Below are positions 9,632 to 19,975 of a stretch of 64,000 bases of DNA, piece after piece. The position numbers and the translations under genes were made by a program. The stretch's first letter is position 1; each line of letters begins with the position of its first letter. Source of the DNA: Vibrio cincinnatiensis (GTDB lineage Bacteria > Pseudomonadota > Gammaproteobacteria > Enterobacterales > Vibrionaceae); assembly GCF_022113815.1 (NCBI RefSeq), contig NZ_SGOM01000002.1, positions 1-64,000 of the forward strand, written 5' to 3'. The notes under the pieces were generated by a model, which did no database searches, was not told where the DNA came from, and saw nothing but the letters and a program-made list of their open reading frames with translations.

Positions 9632-10037
9632 GATATTTTCCTTAAGTTGTTGTTTCCACTTTATTAAAGCTATCAGTCCTTACTCTGACAGCCTTAAATT
9701 TTGTGTAAAACTACTGTAGAACAGCCCAATAATTTGGCACTCAGTAAAGTGTAAAACTTAAGAATCACTCGCAAACTACCCCTACCACCTAACAATGATC
9801 ACAGGGTTATTTTGCAGCAAGCACTAACTTATTGATGATAAAATCAGCAAAAAAATTGCCCGCTATAAAAACGGGCAATAAGTATAAGCATATAAAAAAT
9901 GCCTATAAGGGGGGAATAATTATCAGGTAAGGAGAGGATGACTAAAAGAGTAAACTTCTTGGTTTCTTTTTCCTCTTTAGTCTACTCCACCTAAGGTCAT
10001 TGTTCTGTGGGTCATTCAATACCATTAACCAGGAGAA
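9632..10037 (-). promoter_or_regulatory. Chitinase upstream region
   Basis: The 400-base gap holds the chitinase promoter and, at 9848-9879, a terminator for the AraC-type gene. A weak imperfect repeat lies at 9942-9950 with 9973-9980. I see no coding sequence or recognisable operator here. Confidence 0.4.
9848..9879 (-). terminator. Rho-independent terminator after the yqhC-like gene
   Basis: On the minus strand an 8-bp stem (9855-9862 with 9872-9879, A/T-rich loop) is followed by seven T residues (9848-9854). It lies about 160 bases past the regulator's stop codon. Confidence 0.8.
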
Positions 10038-10946
10038 TCACAATCGAAGTAACGTTCCTCTCGGCGTTTGATTAAAATGGCGTTTATATTCCCGGCTAAA
10101 CTGTGACGGACTGCTATACCCCACCAGCCGAGCGGCATCATTCACTCTTTTCCCTTCAACTTGAATCAGCTCTTTGGCCTTGTTTAAGCGAACTTTTTTT
10201 ATATACTGCAAAGGTGACTCTAACGTAATACCACGAAAAGCTTGATGGAATGCAGAAACGCTCATGCTGGCTTCTTCCGCTAAGGTATGCACAGTCAGAG
10301 GCATAGCGTAATCTCGATGTACGCGACTTAGTGCTTTTGCAATACGCGCATAATGCCCTTCATGATGAGCCAGTTCAAAAAGCACATGCCCTTCTGAACT
10401 CGTTAGCGCGCGAAAAACCATCTCTTCTAACAAAGAAGCCCCTAATAGCTGAGCTTCTAAACCATTTAGTAATGCACAAATCAGCCTTTGACAACTGGTC
10501 AGCATACTGCCATTCATTTTGACAGACTTGAGTCCGCAAGTATTCTCTCTTGGCGTGGTACTAGGCTGAAAACCATATTGTTCAAGTGCAGCAACTTGTT
10601 TGAGTAGTAATGAATGATCAATATCTATGGTTAACCCCAATAATGGTTCATTATCTTTTGCGATCGCTTCACACTCTAAAGGCATGGGTACACCGACCAC
10701 CAAATAATCATTCGGACCATACTCAACGGACGTTGTTCCTAAATGAATCTGCTTATAACCCTGACCCAAAATAATAATTCCAGATTGATAAATCAAAGGT
10801 TGTCGAGCATTGCCTTGGCTACTGCGATAAAACCAAACTCCAGGAATCGCAGTTTCAACACAGCCCTCAAGTTGTTCAAGCTGGTACTTATCCACATACC
10901 GTTGCATTAACTCTGCAAGTTCCCCCATATCACCACATGGAATCAT
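10038..10946 (-). CDS. yqhC: AraC-family regulator next to yqhD (YqhC-like)
   Basis: This is a DNA-binding transcription factor with an N-terminal cupin-type effector domain of the AraC_N family (residues about 15-185; GIIILGQGYKQIHLG is typical) and a C-terminal double helix-turn-helix domain (about 195-300, ending in VGYSSPSQFSREYKRHF). In Escherichia coli the homologue YqhC activates the divergent yqhD gene in response to aldehydes. The same divergent arrangement here supports that role. I prefer ATG 10946 because GAGGG lies 5 bases upstream; ATG 10958 and GTG 10967 are in frame but lack a ribosome site. Confidence 0.87.
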   Translation of the reverse strand: MIPCGDMGELAELMQRYVDKYQLEQLEGCVETAIPGVWFYRSSQGNARQPLIYQSGIIILGQGYKQIHLGTTSVEYGPNDYLVVGVPMPLECEAIAKDNEPLLGLTIDIDHSLLLKQVAALEQYGFQPSTTPRENTCGLKSVKMNGSMLTSCQRLICALLNGLEAQLLGASLLEEMVFRALTSSEGHVLFELAHHEGHYARIAKALSRVHRDYAMPLTVHTLAEEASMSVSAFHQAFRGITLESPLQYIKKVRLNKAKELIQVEGKRVNDAARLVGYSSPSQFSREYKRHFNQTPRGTLLRL

Positions 10947-11121
10947 CATCACCCTCATAGTTATCACATTGTAGAAATAGGCAATAAATTTACAGGAATT
11001 GCTCTATAAGTGCGACTATTAGTCTATTATTATGCATTCATCAGCGAAGTAACCCCACCAGCACAAGCCGAGTTTTAGGCTCATTCTTTGGTGGTTATCC
11101 TTACAATAAGAGGTGAAAGTA
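10947..11121. promoter_or_regulatory. Divergent yqhC-yqhD control region
   Basis: About 150-175 bases separate the two start codons and should hold both promoters and the regulator's binding site. The yqhD ribosome site AAGAGGTG is at 11108-11115. No operator was identified by eye. Confidence 0.5.
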
Positions 11122-12270
11122 ATGCAATTTACTTATGTTAATCCGACTCGAATTTATTTTGGTCAACAACAAATCGCAGCAATAACAAAAGCCATTTCAC
11201 AAGATAAAAAAGTGCTGGTGATTTATGGTGGCGGCTCAATTAAACGTAACGGTGTGTATGATCAAGTGAGTGATGCATTAAAAAATCATACTTGGTTAGA
11301 ATTTTCTGGCGTAGAAGCAAACCCAACGAAAGAAACCTTAGATAAAGCCGTCGCTATTGTTAAAGAACAAAATATCGACTTCATCCTTGCGGTTGGCGGT
11401 GGTTCAGTCATTGATGGTTCAAAATATGTTGCTGCAGCGGCTAAATACGACGGTGATGGCTGGGATATTATGCTAGGTAAACATACGGTCTCGGATGCAA
11501 CACCTATCGGTGCGATTTTAACGCTGCCAGCAACAGGCTCTGAATCAAACTCAGGGGCGGTCATTACCAAGGCAGAAACCGCTGACAAACTGGCATTTTT
11601 ATCACCACATGTGCAACCTCAATTTGCCGTTATGGACCCGGATGTCATGAAAACGCTCCCAGAGCGCCAACTGATTAATGGCTTAGTTGATGCGTGGGTT
11701 CATACCTGTGAACAATATCTGACGATGCCAACTCAAGCCATGGTTCAAGATGGATATGCTGAAGCATTATTGAAAAACCTATTAGTCCTTGGTCGTGATT
11801 TTGAGCAGCGAGACAATGATGCTTGGCGCGCCAATTTAATGTGGACAGCAAACCAAGCACTGAATGGTTTAATTGGTAGTGGTGTTCCACAAGACTGGGC
11901 GACACATATGATTGGTCATGAATTGACTGCATTATGGCATGTTGACCATGCACGTTCTCTTGCGATTGTTCAGCCTTCTCTATTGCGTAACCAATTGACG
12001 GTTAAAAAAGCCAAATTAGAACAAATGGGACAACATGTTTTTGGCCTTCCCTCTGGAGAAGATCTCGCCCTTCGCACGATTGATGCTATCGAAGCATTTT
12101 ACCATCAATTAGGCGTTGAAACACACTTCTCAGCCCCTAATGTTACACCAGAACAAGCGGTGGAAAAGGTTGTTAATCAGCTGCAAGCACACGGCATGGT
12201 TGCCCTCGGAGAGCATCAAGCCATTACGTTACAGCAATCACGAGAAATTCTTTCTCAAGCATTGGTCTAA
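11122..12270 (+). CDS. yqhD: NADPH-dependent aldehyde reductase YqhD (iron/zinc alcohol dehydrogenase)
   Basis: YqhD reduces short-chain and toxic aldehydes (methylglyoxal, glyoxal, products of lipid peroxidation) with NADPH. The 382 residues match the family closely: VLVIYGGGSIKRNGVYDQV, the cofactor motif LAVGGGSVIDG, TLPATGSESNSGAVI, and the metal site built from NGLVDAWVHTCEQY and GHELTALWHVDHARSLAI. I chose ATG 11122, seven bases after AGAGGTG, over the upstream GTG at 11113. With mgsA at 15.2 kb, the window encodes both a methylglyoxal source and a likely scavenger. The gene ends at a strong terminator. Confidence 0.94.
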   Translation: MQFTYVNPTRIYFGQQQIAAITKAISQDKKVLVIYGGGSIKRNGVYDQVSDALKNHTWLEFSGVEANPTKETLDKAVAIVKEQNIDFILAVGGGSVIDGSKYVAAAAKYDGDGWDIMLGKHTVSDATPIGAILTLPATGSESNSGAVITKAETADKLAFLSPHVQPQFAVMDPDVMKTLPERQLINGLVDAWVHTCEQYLTMPTQAMVQDGYAEALLKNLLVLGRDFEQRDNDAWRANLMWTANQALNGLIGSGVPQDWATHMIGHELTALWHVDHARSLAIVQPSLLRNQLTVKKAKLEQMGQHVFGLPSGEDLALRTIDAIEAFYHQLGVETHFSAPNVTPEQAVEKVVNQLQAHGMVALGEHQAITLQQSREILSQALV

Positions 12271-12318
12271 GGTGACCTAACATCAGCACCGCTGGGCTGC
12301 TAGATAATAGCTCTCTGA

Positions 12319-12350
12319 AACCCCTCTTCATTAATGAATGAAGAGGGGTT
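12319..12350. terminator. Bidirectional terminator between yqhD and the receptor gene
   Basis: A perfect 14-bp stem (12319-12332 with 12337-12350, 4-base loop) is followed by TTATT on the plus strand and sits between convergent genes. Confidence 0.88.
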
Positions 12351-12357
12351 TTATTCA

Positions 12358-13830
12358 TTAATATCTAAACCGTGCTATTTGCGTAGTCAGATCATTAGTA
12401 TGTCCTAAAATATCATCGGCAAGAAATTGTAGATCTCTATTCACCTTCTGCATTTCTGAAGAACTGTTATCTAAAAGGTTCATATCACTTGCAACGGTAG
12501 CGCTCACATTAGATTGCTCTTCACAAGCAGAAGCAACTGAATCGACCATTTCATTAATTGAGGAAACTGATTTAATAATCAATGACAATGCAGATTGAAT
12601 TTCAGCCGAACTTTCTTGCGTTTTTTCAACCAAAACCTTAGATTTTTGAGTCGCATTAAACGAGTCTGCCGCTTCCATCTGTAACCGCTCAATAAGGGTT
12701 TCAATTTCATTGGTTGACTCATGAGTTTTAGAAGCTAGCGCCCGAACCTCATCTGCAACAACCGCAAATCCTCGACCGCTTTCACCTGCCCTTGCTGCTT
12801 CAATTGCAGCATTTAAAGCTAATAAATTTGTTTGTTCTGCAATGGCTTTAATCACTTCAATAACACGACCAATATGCTCGCTACTACTTTTTAATGAGTT
12901 TGCACATTTAGCTGCACTTTCTAAACTTTCCACCAGCTCATCAATATTTTGAGCATTAATATTCATCGTTTCACCACTTTGATGACTTAATGTTAAAGCA
13001 TCATTAGTTTGGTGCAGTGTATTTTCCGTATGAGAAGCAATTTCTTTCGTAGCCAGATTAAACTGCTCTATTTTGTTTAAACTCTCTTGAGTTAATGATG
13101 ACTGCTGACGAGTTTGTATATTCATTTCATCTCGTAACTGAACAATATTTTCACCATTAGTTTTAAGGCTATCCGTTGTTTTCGCAGTATCAATAATAAT
13201 CGTTTGTACTGTAGCCACAAACTTATTAAATGATCTTGCTAGCTCCGTAACTTCATCATTACCACTTTCACCAACTCGTGACGTCAAATCCCCCCCTCCA
13301 GCAGCAATATCATTCATACGACTCGACATGTTTTTAATTGGAGTAACTACTTTTTTATCTAAAATTAAAACGATTAATAAAAGGCTTACAAAAAATACAC
13401 TCAATAAAATCAATGAGGAAACTTTCATTGCATAAGATAAAGCGGCTCTCTCTGCATATTGGTTAAATCCAATATGAACCTGACCAACAGGTAGATTATC
13501 CCAGTAAATAGTAATAGAAGAACTATGCTCAACCTTGTTTATATCAACTTCAGCTAAACGAACACCATTCTGATCATCCACACGAATAGAGGATATAGCC
13601 GGTTTTTTAGCATAAGCATCAATAATATTTTTAATTAAAGCTTTATCATAAACATAAATTGGCTCTTGTAATATAACTGATAATTCAGCTTCTACAGATT
13701 GTGCATTGATAGCAGCATCTTTTTCCGATTTATTTTTATTAAGTAAATATTGCCCAGATAGTGTAATAATCGAAACCGTAGCCATCACAAGTGTAGTCAT
13801 GATGAGTATTTTTTTTGTTAGCTTGTTCAT
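12358..13830 (-). CDS. Methyl-accepting chemotaxis protein paired with a periplasmic binding protein
   Basis: This is a 490-residue chemoreceptor with two membrane segments (about 10-30 and 142-165) around a small periplasmic domain of roughly 110 residues. A HAMP domain follows (about 165-218, [20 protein letters not shown]), then a full signalling domain with the conserved tip [16 protein letters not shown]. There is no C-terminal CheR-binding pentapeptide. ATG 13830 lies 4 bases after the stop of the upstream binding-protein gene; the frame upstream opens only with TTG. The adjacency suggests that the binding protein delivers the signal. The ligand is unknown. Confidence 0.93.
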   Translation of the reverse strand: MNKLTKKILIMTTLVMATVSIITLSGQYLLNKNKSEKDAAINAQSVEAELSVILQEPIYVYDKALIKNIIDAYAKKPAISSIRVDDQNGVRLAEVDINKVEHSSSITIYWDNLPVGQVHIGFNQYAERAALSYAMKVSSLILLSVFFVSLLLIVLILDKKVVTPIKNMSSRMNDIAAGGGDLTSRVGESGNDEVTELARSFNKFVATVQTIIIDTAKTTDSLKTNGENIVQLRDEMNIQTRQQSSLTQESLNKIEQFNLATKEIASHTENTLHQTNDALTLSHQSGETMNINAQNIDELVESLESAAKCANSLKSSSEHIGRVIEVIKAIAEQTNLLALNAAIEAARAGESGRGFAVVADEVRALASKTHESTNEIETLIERLQMEAADSFNATQKSKVLVEKTQESSAEIQSALSLIIKSVSSINEMVDSVASACEEQSNVSATVASDMNLLDNSSSEMQKVNRDLQFLADDILGHTNDLTTQIARFRY

Positions 13831-13834
13831 AATA

Positions 13835-14704
13835 TTATTCTCGTTCTGATAGCGGGTCAAAGAAATATTTCACTGGAATAGATTTTGCTTTTTCAGTCAG
13901 AAATGGATTATCAAGGTCGATAATTACTCGCTCATTGAGCTTAGCTTTAGATAAAGCCATTTTTACTTCACTATCTGAAAAGAACATTTTTTCATAAGTT
14001 CCATCATTAAAAATTTCTTCAATGATTTCCATCAGATGGCTTTGTAATTCAATATTACCTTTACTAACAAAAAGCATATACGGCATTCGATAGCGAAGCA
14101 TTATATGACTATCCACTGCCATCGGTAAGTGTGGATGATTCTTAACCTCTGAAAATGGTTCCATAACTCCTCGAGCAAAAAAATCACACCGATTGCCAGC
14201 AAGCATCATTTCAAAAATGTTGGGATATTTTAGTGATTTTGCTGTTTGTAATTGATTCGCATCCAAAATTGATGTATCCGGCCAAGTCTTACCTGTACAA
14301 ATTTTAAATTTTTGTAGATCAGATTTACCTCTAATATTAGAAAGTAAACGAGAGTTTTCTTTATGAATAAGTCCAATCCGCATCCCAAGCATGCCTCTAT
14401 ATATAGGGAAATATAAAGGCGTATAACGCTCTTCTAACTCCTTACTGGTTGCCGACCAAATGAGACTTAATTTCCCTAATTCTAAGTCGGCCATAATACG
14501 CGATGGCGCAGGGTCTCCTGTCTCTTTATAAATATATTCGATACGATCAAATCGATCAGAACGATGAACAATTTCTTTAATCAAAGTTAGATGAAGTTTA
14601 TCATCATCAGGTTTTCCTGACAGTTTTAACGATTCACTACCATAAGATGAAGTCGTTAATAGAGTGATCACGATAGCCGTGATTGGTATAAAGCTTTTTA
14701 GCAT
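13835..14704 (-). CDS. Periplasmic solute-binding-like protein, partner of the receptor
   Basis: About 289 residues with an N-terminal signal peptide ([22 protein letters not shown]). The body resembles family 3 extracellular solute-binding proteins: [17 protein letters not shown] and [12 protein letters not shown] fit the two-lobe fold, but similarity is loose. No ABC permease or ATPase gene is adjacent. The next gene, 4 bases downstream, is a chemoreceptor, so a sensing role is more likely than transport. I prefer ATG 14704 because AAGGA lies about 11 bases upstream; ATG 14716 has AAGG directly against it. Confidence 0.75.
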   Translation of the reverse strand: MLKSFIPITAIVITLLTTSSYGSESLKLSGKPDDDKLHLTLIKEIVHRSDRFDRIEYIYKETGDPAPSRIMADLELGKLSLIWSATSKELEERYTPLYFPIYRGMLGMRIGLIHKENSRLLSNIRGKSDLQKFKICTGKTWPDTSILDANQLQTAKSLKYPNIFEMMLAGNRCDFFARGVMEPFSEVKNHPHLPMAVDSHIMLRYRMPYMLFVSKGNIELQSHLMEIIEEIFNDGTYEKMFFSDSEVKMALSKAKLNERVIIDLDNPFLTEKAKSIPVKYFFDPLSERE

Positions 14705-15246
14705 CAGGCTAAACATCCTTGTACATAATTAATACCTCGATAATAGCTTAAATAGAATGATGTAAAGTAACTTGAATAATCACTAATGTGATAATTGTCA
14801 CTAATGGTAGAACCAATTAACACTAACGATAAACATGTCGTACAAAACATCACCATAAGCAAGCTTCAACCAATTGTTTTTAAGTATGCATCACCATTGT
14901 AAAATACAAAAAAAACATGGAATTAAAATTCCAAAATCAATGTATTCTTACATTTTTAGGTCTCTTCTATTCCTTGATAAAATCCCCCCTGAAACTGAAC
15001 CTTTATTTAATACAACTCTCTCAGATCATCGGCATTGGCAATGTGGACAACCAAACCTTATCTGCCAAATAACCTTCCCTTAACCTTCGAGCCAGCACTC
15101 TTGATGGGGCGTTAAACTTTCAAAAAAATTGATTATTTTATACAAGAATTATCAATCGAACTTCGACTTTTCCACCCAAACTTATTGAATAAGCGTATAC
15201 TTTTGGTTATGAAAGGCAGAACAAATACACATTAGGAACGATTGTT
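14705..15246. promoter_or_regulatory. Divergent region upstream of the sensory pair and mgsA
   Basis: This AT-rich stretch of about 540 bases carries both promoters. A TATACT box lies near 15196, about 50 bases before the mgsA start, without a clear -35 box. A 69-codon open frame at 14874-15083 shows no protein-like features or ribosome site, and I do not call it a gene. Confidence 0.4.
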
Positions 15247-15702
15247 ATGAAAAAGACCACACGCACCATGGCGGCAAAGAAGCATGTTGCTCTAGTCGCT
15301 CACGATAACTATAAAGGTGAGCTACTACGTTGGGTGGTAGAGAATGAAGAAAAGCTACAACACCATGAATTGTATGCGACAGGCACGACAGGCCACATGC
15401 TGACGAAAGAAACGGGGCTTCCAATCACCAGTATGATCAGTGGCCCAATGGGAGGAGATCAGCAGCTTGGTGCAAAAATTGCCGAAGGGCTGATTGATGT
15501 ATTGATCTTCTTCTGGGATCCCTTGAACTCCGTTCCCCATGATCCAGATGTAAAAGCACTACTGCGTATTGCCAGCGTATGGAATATTCCTGTAGCGACT
15601 AACCGTGCAACCGCAAAGTTTTTATTTAATTCCATCTTGATGGGACAAGAAGTTGATATTGAAATCCCGGATTATCATGCTTACCTTGCCGATCGCACTT
15701 AA
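15247..15702 (+). CDS. mgsA: Methylglyoxal synthase
   Basis: MgsA converts dihydroxyacetone phosphate to methylglyoxal and phosphate, a bypass that relieves sugar-phosphate build-up. The 151 residues match the family along their whole length: [15 protein letters not shown], the phosphate site [27 protein letters not shown] with the catalytic aspartate, and [17 protein letters not shown] with the active-site histidine. It is a single gene with its own promoter. The glycerol-phosphate pathway genes at 31-38 kb feed the same substrate pool. Confidence 0.96.
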   Translation: MKKTTRTMAAKKHVALVAHDNYKGELLRWVVENEEKLQHHELYATGTTGHMLTKETGLPITSMISGPMGGDQQLGAKIAEGLIDVLIFFWDPLNSVPHDPDVKALLRIASVWNIPVATNRATAKFLFNSILMGQEVDIEIPDYHAYLADRT

Positions 15703-15761
15703 TTCCTATCTAAAGGTGTTTGAGTGACGTGCATATGAGAAGTATTAAACTCTCATACTAA

Positions 15762-15793
15762 AATGGCAGCAGCCTAACCGGCATGCTGCCATT
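15762..15793 (+). terminator. Hairpin downstream of mgsA
   Basis: A 10-bp perfect stem (15762-15771 with 15784-15793) follows mgsA; a smaller one precedes it (15734-15740 with 15751-15757). Neither has a good T-tract. The remaining bases to 15970 hold the next gene's promoter region. Confidence 0.5.
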
Positions 15794-15970
15794 GCTAAAT
15801 TGAAATGCCCCATTCAAATTTACCCGATGACTCACCTAGAACGTTAGTTATCCTAATTAAACGAATGGAACGACTAAGGCTTATTATCAATTCCATACTG
15901 ATTTAACTGTACATATATACACCTTTATCGCACAATTCTTAAAAAGAATTGGTATTCATAGGTGATGTAC

Positions 15971-16891
15971 ATGCTGAATCAATTAGAAAGTGGAATCAAA
16001 GAGTTAGTCGAAAACTTCATAGCAGAAGGAAAACAATGTCCTTCGACTTTTGATATTGATAGTAGAAGGGCTGGTTACCTATCTAGTACTGATTTATCTG
16101 GCAGTAGCCCTGAGATGTTTGAAGAATTCATTGATGAGCTTAACGGGGCGACACTAAAAATCTACAAACCAAGTAACACAACTGGTTTACCCATTACCAT
16201 CTACTTCCATGGTGGCTGTTTCATTAGCGGAGGATTTAAAACTCACGAACAGCAATTGAGACAGATAGCCAGTTTATCGAACAGTATCGTTATTTGTATT
16301 CAATATCGTTTAGCACCTGAAAATGGTTATCCAGCAGCACATGACGATGTGTACAATGCCGTGCTTGCAATAAAGGAGTTCGGTAGCACTTACGGTGGTG
16401 ATACGAACATGATTTATTTCGTTGGGGATAGCGCTGGTGGTCAGTTAGCCTTAACGACATCTTTGCGTTTAAAACAAAACCAAAACTGGCTTCCTCAAAA
16501 ACAAATTTTGATTTACCCAATGCTGGATCCCTTCGGAAAATCTAAAAGTTACGTCGAAAACGGTACAGATTACATGATTACCGCGAATATGCTGCTTTCA
16601 GGGTTTTCCATGTACACGGCGGATATGGGAAAAGAATTGATTACTCAAAACCCAGAGCTAAACCCACTCGAGTGCGCAGATTTTGAAGGACTGCCAGCAA
16701 CTTACATTATTACCGCTGAATTTGATCCTTTAAGAGATGAAGGTGAGCAATGCTATAAACAATTACTCAATGCTGGGGTTGAAGCGTATTGTGAACGTTA
16801 CTTAGGTGTTATCCACGGATTCCATCAGTTATCGGGAGTCAGTGCTAGTGCTCGGCGCTGTCTGCGTCATATTTCCGAAGAGATTAAGTAA
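15971..16891 (+). CDS. Alpha/beta hydrolase, hormone-sensitive-lipase-type esterase
   Basis: This is a probable cytoplasmic carboxylesterase of 306 residues. Hallmarks are the oxyanion motif HGGCF near residue 80 (canonical HGGGF/W), the nucleophile motif GDSAGG, an acid in TAEFDPLRDEG, and a histidine in GVIHGFHQLSG. These place it in the bacterial HSL (family IV) esterases. ATG 15971 is preferred since AGGTG sits 6 bases upstream; ATG 15965 and GTG 15962 are in frame. The natural substrate cannot be told from sequence. It is monocistronic and ends at a hairpin shared with pncA. Confidence 0.88.
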   Translation: MLNQLESGIKELVENFIAEGKQCPSTFDIDSRRAGYLSSTDLSGSSPEMFEEFIDELNGATLKIYKPSNTTGLPITIYFHGGCFISGGFKTHEQQLRQIASLSNSIVICIQYRLAPENGYPAAHDDVYNAVLAIKEFGSTYGGDTNMIYFVGDSAGGQLALTTSLRLKQNQNWLPQKQILIYPMLDPFGKSKSYVENGTDYMITANMLLSGFSMYTADMGKELITQNPELNPLECADFEGLPATYIITAEFDPLRDEGEQCYKQLLNAGVEAYCERYLGVIHGFHQLSGVSASARRCLRHISEEIK

Positions 16892-17044
16892 ACAACAAAA
16901 TCGGTTAGTCGTTAATGACGAAAGACCGCTTAATGAACATGCTTTCAACCAGTCTTGGCTGAAACACTTTTGCCCTCAAATCGGTTACCGATCGAAGTCC
17001 GACACAGAGAGTGAAGCTTTATCCTCCTACCAATTTAAGTAGGA

Positions 17045-17083
17045 AAAAAGAAGTGCTTCCTTTTTCAAAAAGCGCTTCTTTTT
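17045..17083. terminator. Bidirectional terminator between the esterase gene and pncA
   Basis: A 12-bp stem with one G-U pair (17045-17056 with 17072-17083) has T-rich and A-rich arms, providing T-tracts on both strands between convergent genes. Confidence 0.75.
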
Positions 17084-17092
17084 AGTGACTGA

Positions 17093-17719
17093 CTAATACC
17101 CTTTTTGTAAAAAGGATGATGATACCGTCAACTGACAACCCGCTTCTTGCATTGCACTCCAAGCCGCTTCAACATCACCATCAATAAGGTTAACGCCACG
17201 GCAAGCATCTTGAATCACCCATGTTTTAAAGCCTAATGAAAGCGCATCTAACGCGGTGAATTTAACGCAATAATCGGTGGCTAACCCCGTGATATACAGT
17301 TCAGTCACCCCGATTTTTTGCAGATAGTCCGCTAATCCTGTGGATTGGTCACGCTGATTATCAAAAAAACCGCTATAGCTATCGATATCAGGGTGAGTTC
17401 CTTTATATATTACACGTTCAATGGCATCGAGATTGAGCCCAGTAATAAACTCAGCTCCGTAGGTTTCTTGTACGCAGTGATCAGGCCAAAGTATCTGCTC
17501 AATACCAGATAGCTGTATCTTCTCTCCCGGTTGTTTTCCTTGTGTAGAAGCAAAACTAGCGTGGCCTTTAGGGTGCCAATCTTTGGTCGCAATCACATGA
17601 TCAAAATGGGGCATCAAAAGATTAATAACAGGAACAATCGCGTCACCATCGGGAACGGGCAACGCCCCATCAGGCGCAAAGTCATTTTGTACATCAACTA
17701 AAATCAAGGCCTTACTCAT
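17093..17719 (-). CDS. pncA: Nicotinamidase/pyrazinamidase
   Basis: PncA deamidates nicotinamide to nicotinate in the NAD salvage pathway. The 208-residue protein has the catalytic aspartate in LVDVQNDF (Asp9), the metal-binding segment ATKDWHPKGHASFAS, and the nucleophilic cysteine in GLATDYCVKFTALDA. The length is normal for the isochorismatase-fold family. The ATG has AAGGAA five bases upstream. helD lies 27 bases upstream on the same strand, so the two may be co-transcribed. Confidence 0.95.
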   Translation of the reverse strand: MSKALILVDVQNDFAPDGALPVPDGDAIVPVINLLMPHFDHVIATKDWHPKGHASFASTQGKQPGEKIQLSGIEQILWPDHCVQETYGAEFITGLNLDAIERVIYKGTHPDIDSYSGFFDNQRDQSTGLADYLQKIGVTELYITGLATDYCVKFTALDALSLGFKTWVIQDACRGVNLIDGDVEAAWSAMQEAGCQLTVSSSFLQKGY

Positions 17720-17746
17720 TGGTTCCTTCCTTCATATATCATGAGA

Positions 17747-19813
17747 TTACTTTTGTTTGATAACCGGATAGTCATCATCGGCTAATAACTCTTGTACAAA
17801 GCAAGAACCATTGCCACTGTAGGTTACCCAAACGTTCTCTTTCGCTCTGGTCATAGCCACATAAAATAAGCGCCGTTCTTCTGCATAAGGGAATGCTTTT
17901 TCTGGCTGGCTGAGCGCGCTATCGAGATGAAGGCTTTTCACTCGCGTAGGAAATTGCCCTTCATTCACGGCCAGAATAATCACATAATCCGCTTCTTTTC
18001 CTTTACTGGCATGGCAAGTCATAAATTCCAGCTTAAGGGATAAATAACGCTGTTGCCAATCTGATAAGTGCTCAGGTCGATGATAATGATTACGCCCCAG
18101 TAATAAAACACGTTTTGTCGTATTGGCTTGTCGATTTAATTGGTCTAATACTTTTTCAACCTGATTACTGGCACAAAGATGTACTGCTCGCTGCTTTTGA
18201 GTTTTAAAGCTGTTGAGCGTTTTCGGTAACTGCTGAGGATTTTTCTGTACAAATGCATTTGCCACAGCACCAATCTGATCATTAAACCGATAGGTGGTAT
18301 CTAAATGATGAAGGGTTGAATGAGGGAATCGCACGGAGAACTCTGTGGTCAAGTTCACATCTGACCCAGCAAATTGATAAATGGATTGCCAATCATCGCC
18401 TACCGCAAATAAATTCGGACAAGCTGGTCTTTGTTCACACAAAGCCTGTATTAATTCTAACCGTTGTGGTGAAATGTCTTGATACTCATCGACCATGATA
18501 TATTTCCACGGCGCCGTGAATTTACCTTTGCGTACATACTCAGCAGCTCGGCTAATCATGATATTAAAATCAATTTGATGGCTTTCTTTTAGCATCTGTT
18601 GCCATGCTTGAAAGCATGGCCAGCATAATGCGAGTTCACTATTTAGCCGAGGATAGTCAGGATGATCAATAAGTTGCTGTTGAATCGCTTTCTTACCAAG
18701 CGCTAATTGCGCAAGTTGATCAAGCTGCCTTTCCAACCAAGCAATCAATTTAGGATCTTCTACGTGGCTGCCGAGCTCATCATCTCCCGCAAGATAAGCA
18801 ATCGGCCATTGGGTTAAGTGTTTTTGCCATCGTTTGAAATTTGTGGGCGTCATCCAGTGGCGCTTAAGCCAGTCCATACACCAAGCTTTCTTTTGTTTGT
18901 CATCTAGAGCCAACGGAGAGATAGCTACATCCTGCCCCTCCACTTGGTTAATAATGTACAAGCCTAGCTGATGAAACGTATTGACTCGTACATGGTCTGC
19001 GGCTAAACCAATGGTATTTTTTAAGCGTTGCGCCATCTCATTGGCGGCTTCTTTACCAAAAGCAATCAACAACATTTCTTCTGCTTGAGCAAGGTGGCTT
19101 TGTAGTAAGTAAGCCACTCGAGCCGTCAGCACGCTGGTTTTACCAGAACCTGCGCCAGCCAAGACTAAATTATGATCATCGTTCAGCAATACGGCTTGCT
19201 GTTGAGATAAGTTCAAAGGCGAAGACTCTAACTGGGAAAAAAGCACCGTCCAGTTATTTCGTTCAACTTCTAACCAATAGTGATTACGAGTCAATAAGGT
19301 TTGATTGGTCTCTAATAGCCAAGGCGTGAGTGAGCCCATGGCTTGGGGTAAATGGTTAATGGCCTCTTCTAAACTCATTCCCATTTTAGTAAGGTCACTA
19401 AATACTTGGCTAACCCACTGTTCAACGCGAGAATGTGGTAAAAAGGCCGGCAAATGGACGAGTTCATGTAATGCCTGTTGCCAAGCTGGCAGATGTGTCG
19501 ATAACTCAACACATTGACGATTGAACCATGTCTGATACGCAGCTACGAGTTTATGCGCAAATTGACGAGCTTGAGGCCAAGGTAACCCTTGTACCAACCA
19601 TGATCGTTGCGTCACTTGTTCTGGATGAGCAAAGAATTGTAGTTCTGCCCATAATAAACCTCGACGAATTTTTACTTGTCCATTCCACACAGTAAAAGGA
19701 ATACGCTCTTCACTATGCAATGAGATCAGCACCAGACGCTCGTCTTCTAAGCCAACGTGATGGTATTCATTAGCGATAAAAAATTGTGCAGTTTTGCTTG
19801 CACTTAGCTGCAT
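17747..19813 (-). CDS. helD: DNA helicase IV
   Basis: HelD is a 3'-5' superfamily 1 helicase of the UvrD/Rep type. The 688 residues begin with an N-terminal domain (1-200) typical of helicase IV. The motor follows: Walker A AGAGSGKTS near residue 220, motif II VDEYQDIS, motif III GDDWQSIYQFAGSD, and the late motifs CHASKGKEADYVI and EERRLFYVAMTRAKE. Size and motif order match Escherichia coli HelD. It is divergent from yccS, with which it shares a gap of about 160 bases. Confidence 0.94.
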   Translation of the reverse strand: MQLSASKTAQFFIANEYHHVGLEDERLVLISLHSEERIPFTVWNGQVKIRRGLLWAELQFFAHPEQVTQRSWLVQGLPWPQARQFAHKLVAAYQTWFNRQCVELSTHLPAWQQALHELVHLPAFLPHSRVEQWVSQVFSDLTKMGMSLEEAINHLPQAMGSLTPWLLETNQTLLTRNHYWLEVERNNWTVLFSQLESSPLNLSQQQAVLLNDDHNLVLAGAGSGKTSVLTARVAYLLQSHLAQAEEMLLIAFGKEAANEMAQRLKNTIGLAADHVRVNTFHQLGLYIINQVEGQDVAISPLALDDKQKKAWCMDWLKRHWMTPTNFKRWQKHLTQWPIAYLAGDDELGSHVEDPKLIAWLERQLDQLAQLALGKKAIQQQLIDHPDYPRLNSELALCWPCFQAWQQMLKESHQIDFNIMISRAAEYVRKGKFTAPWKYIMVDEYQDISPQRLELIQALCEQRPACPNLFAVGDDWQSIYQFAGSDVNLTTEFSVRFPHSTLHHLDTTYRFNDQIGAVANAFVQKNPQQLPKTLNSFKTQKQRAVHLCASNQVEKVLDQLNRQANTTKRVLLLGRNHYHRPEHLSDWQQRYLSLKLEFMTCHASKGKEADYVIILAVNEGQFPTRVKSLHLDSALSQPEKAFPYAEERRLFYVAMTRAKENVWVTYSGNGSCFVQELLADDDYPVIKQK

Positions 19814-19975
19814 GTTGACGACCCCATGGTTTTAACGGTTCGGTATCATAACCTAAACGACTATTGCAATGAAAAATTAATGTCAATATTTACTCCAGAA
19901 TCAGCAGCTTTCTTATTTTCGATCAGACCCTTAGCTTAAACTTCTGCTACACTCAGCGTTTTCTTTCTAGCATTG

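Noticed and set aside
14705-14730. Five-codon frame MYKDV with a good ribosome site before the binding-protein gene
   Set aside because: Too short to judge; it may simply reflect the true transcript leader, and no attenuation structure accompanies it.
14874-15083. 69-codon open frame between the sensory pair and mgsA
   Set aside because: AT-rich intergenic sequence with no ribosome site and no protein-like pattern.
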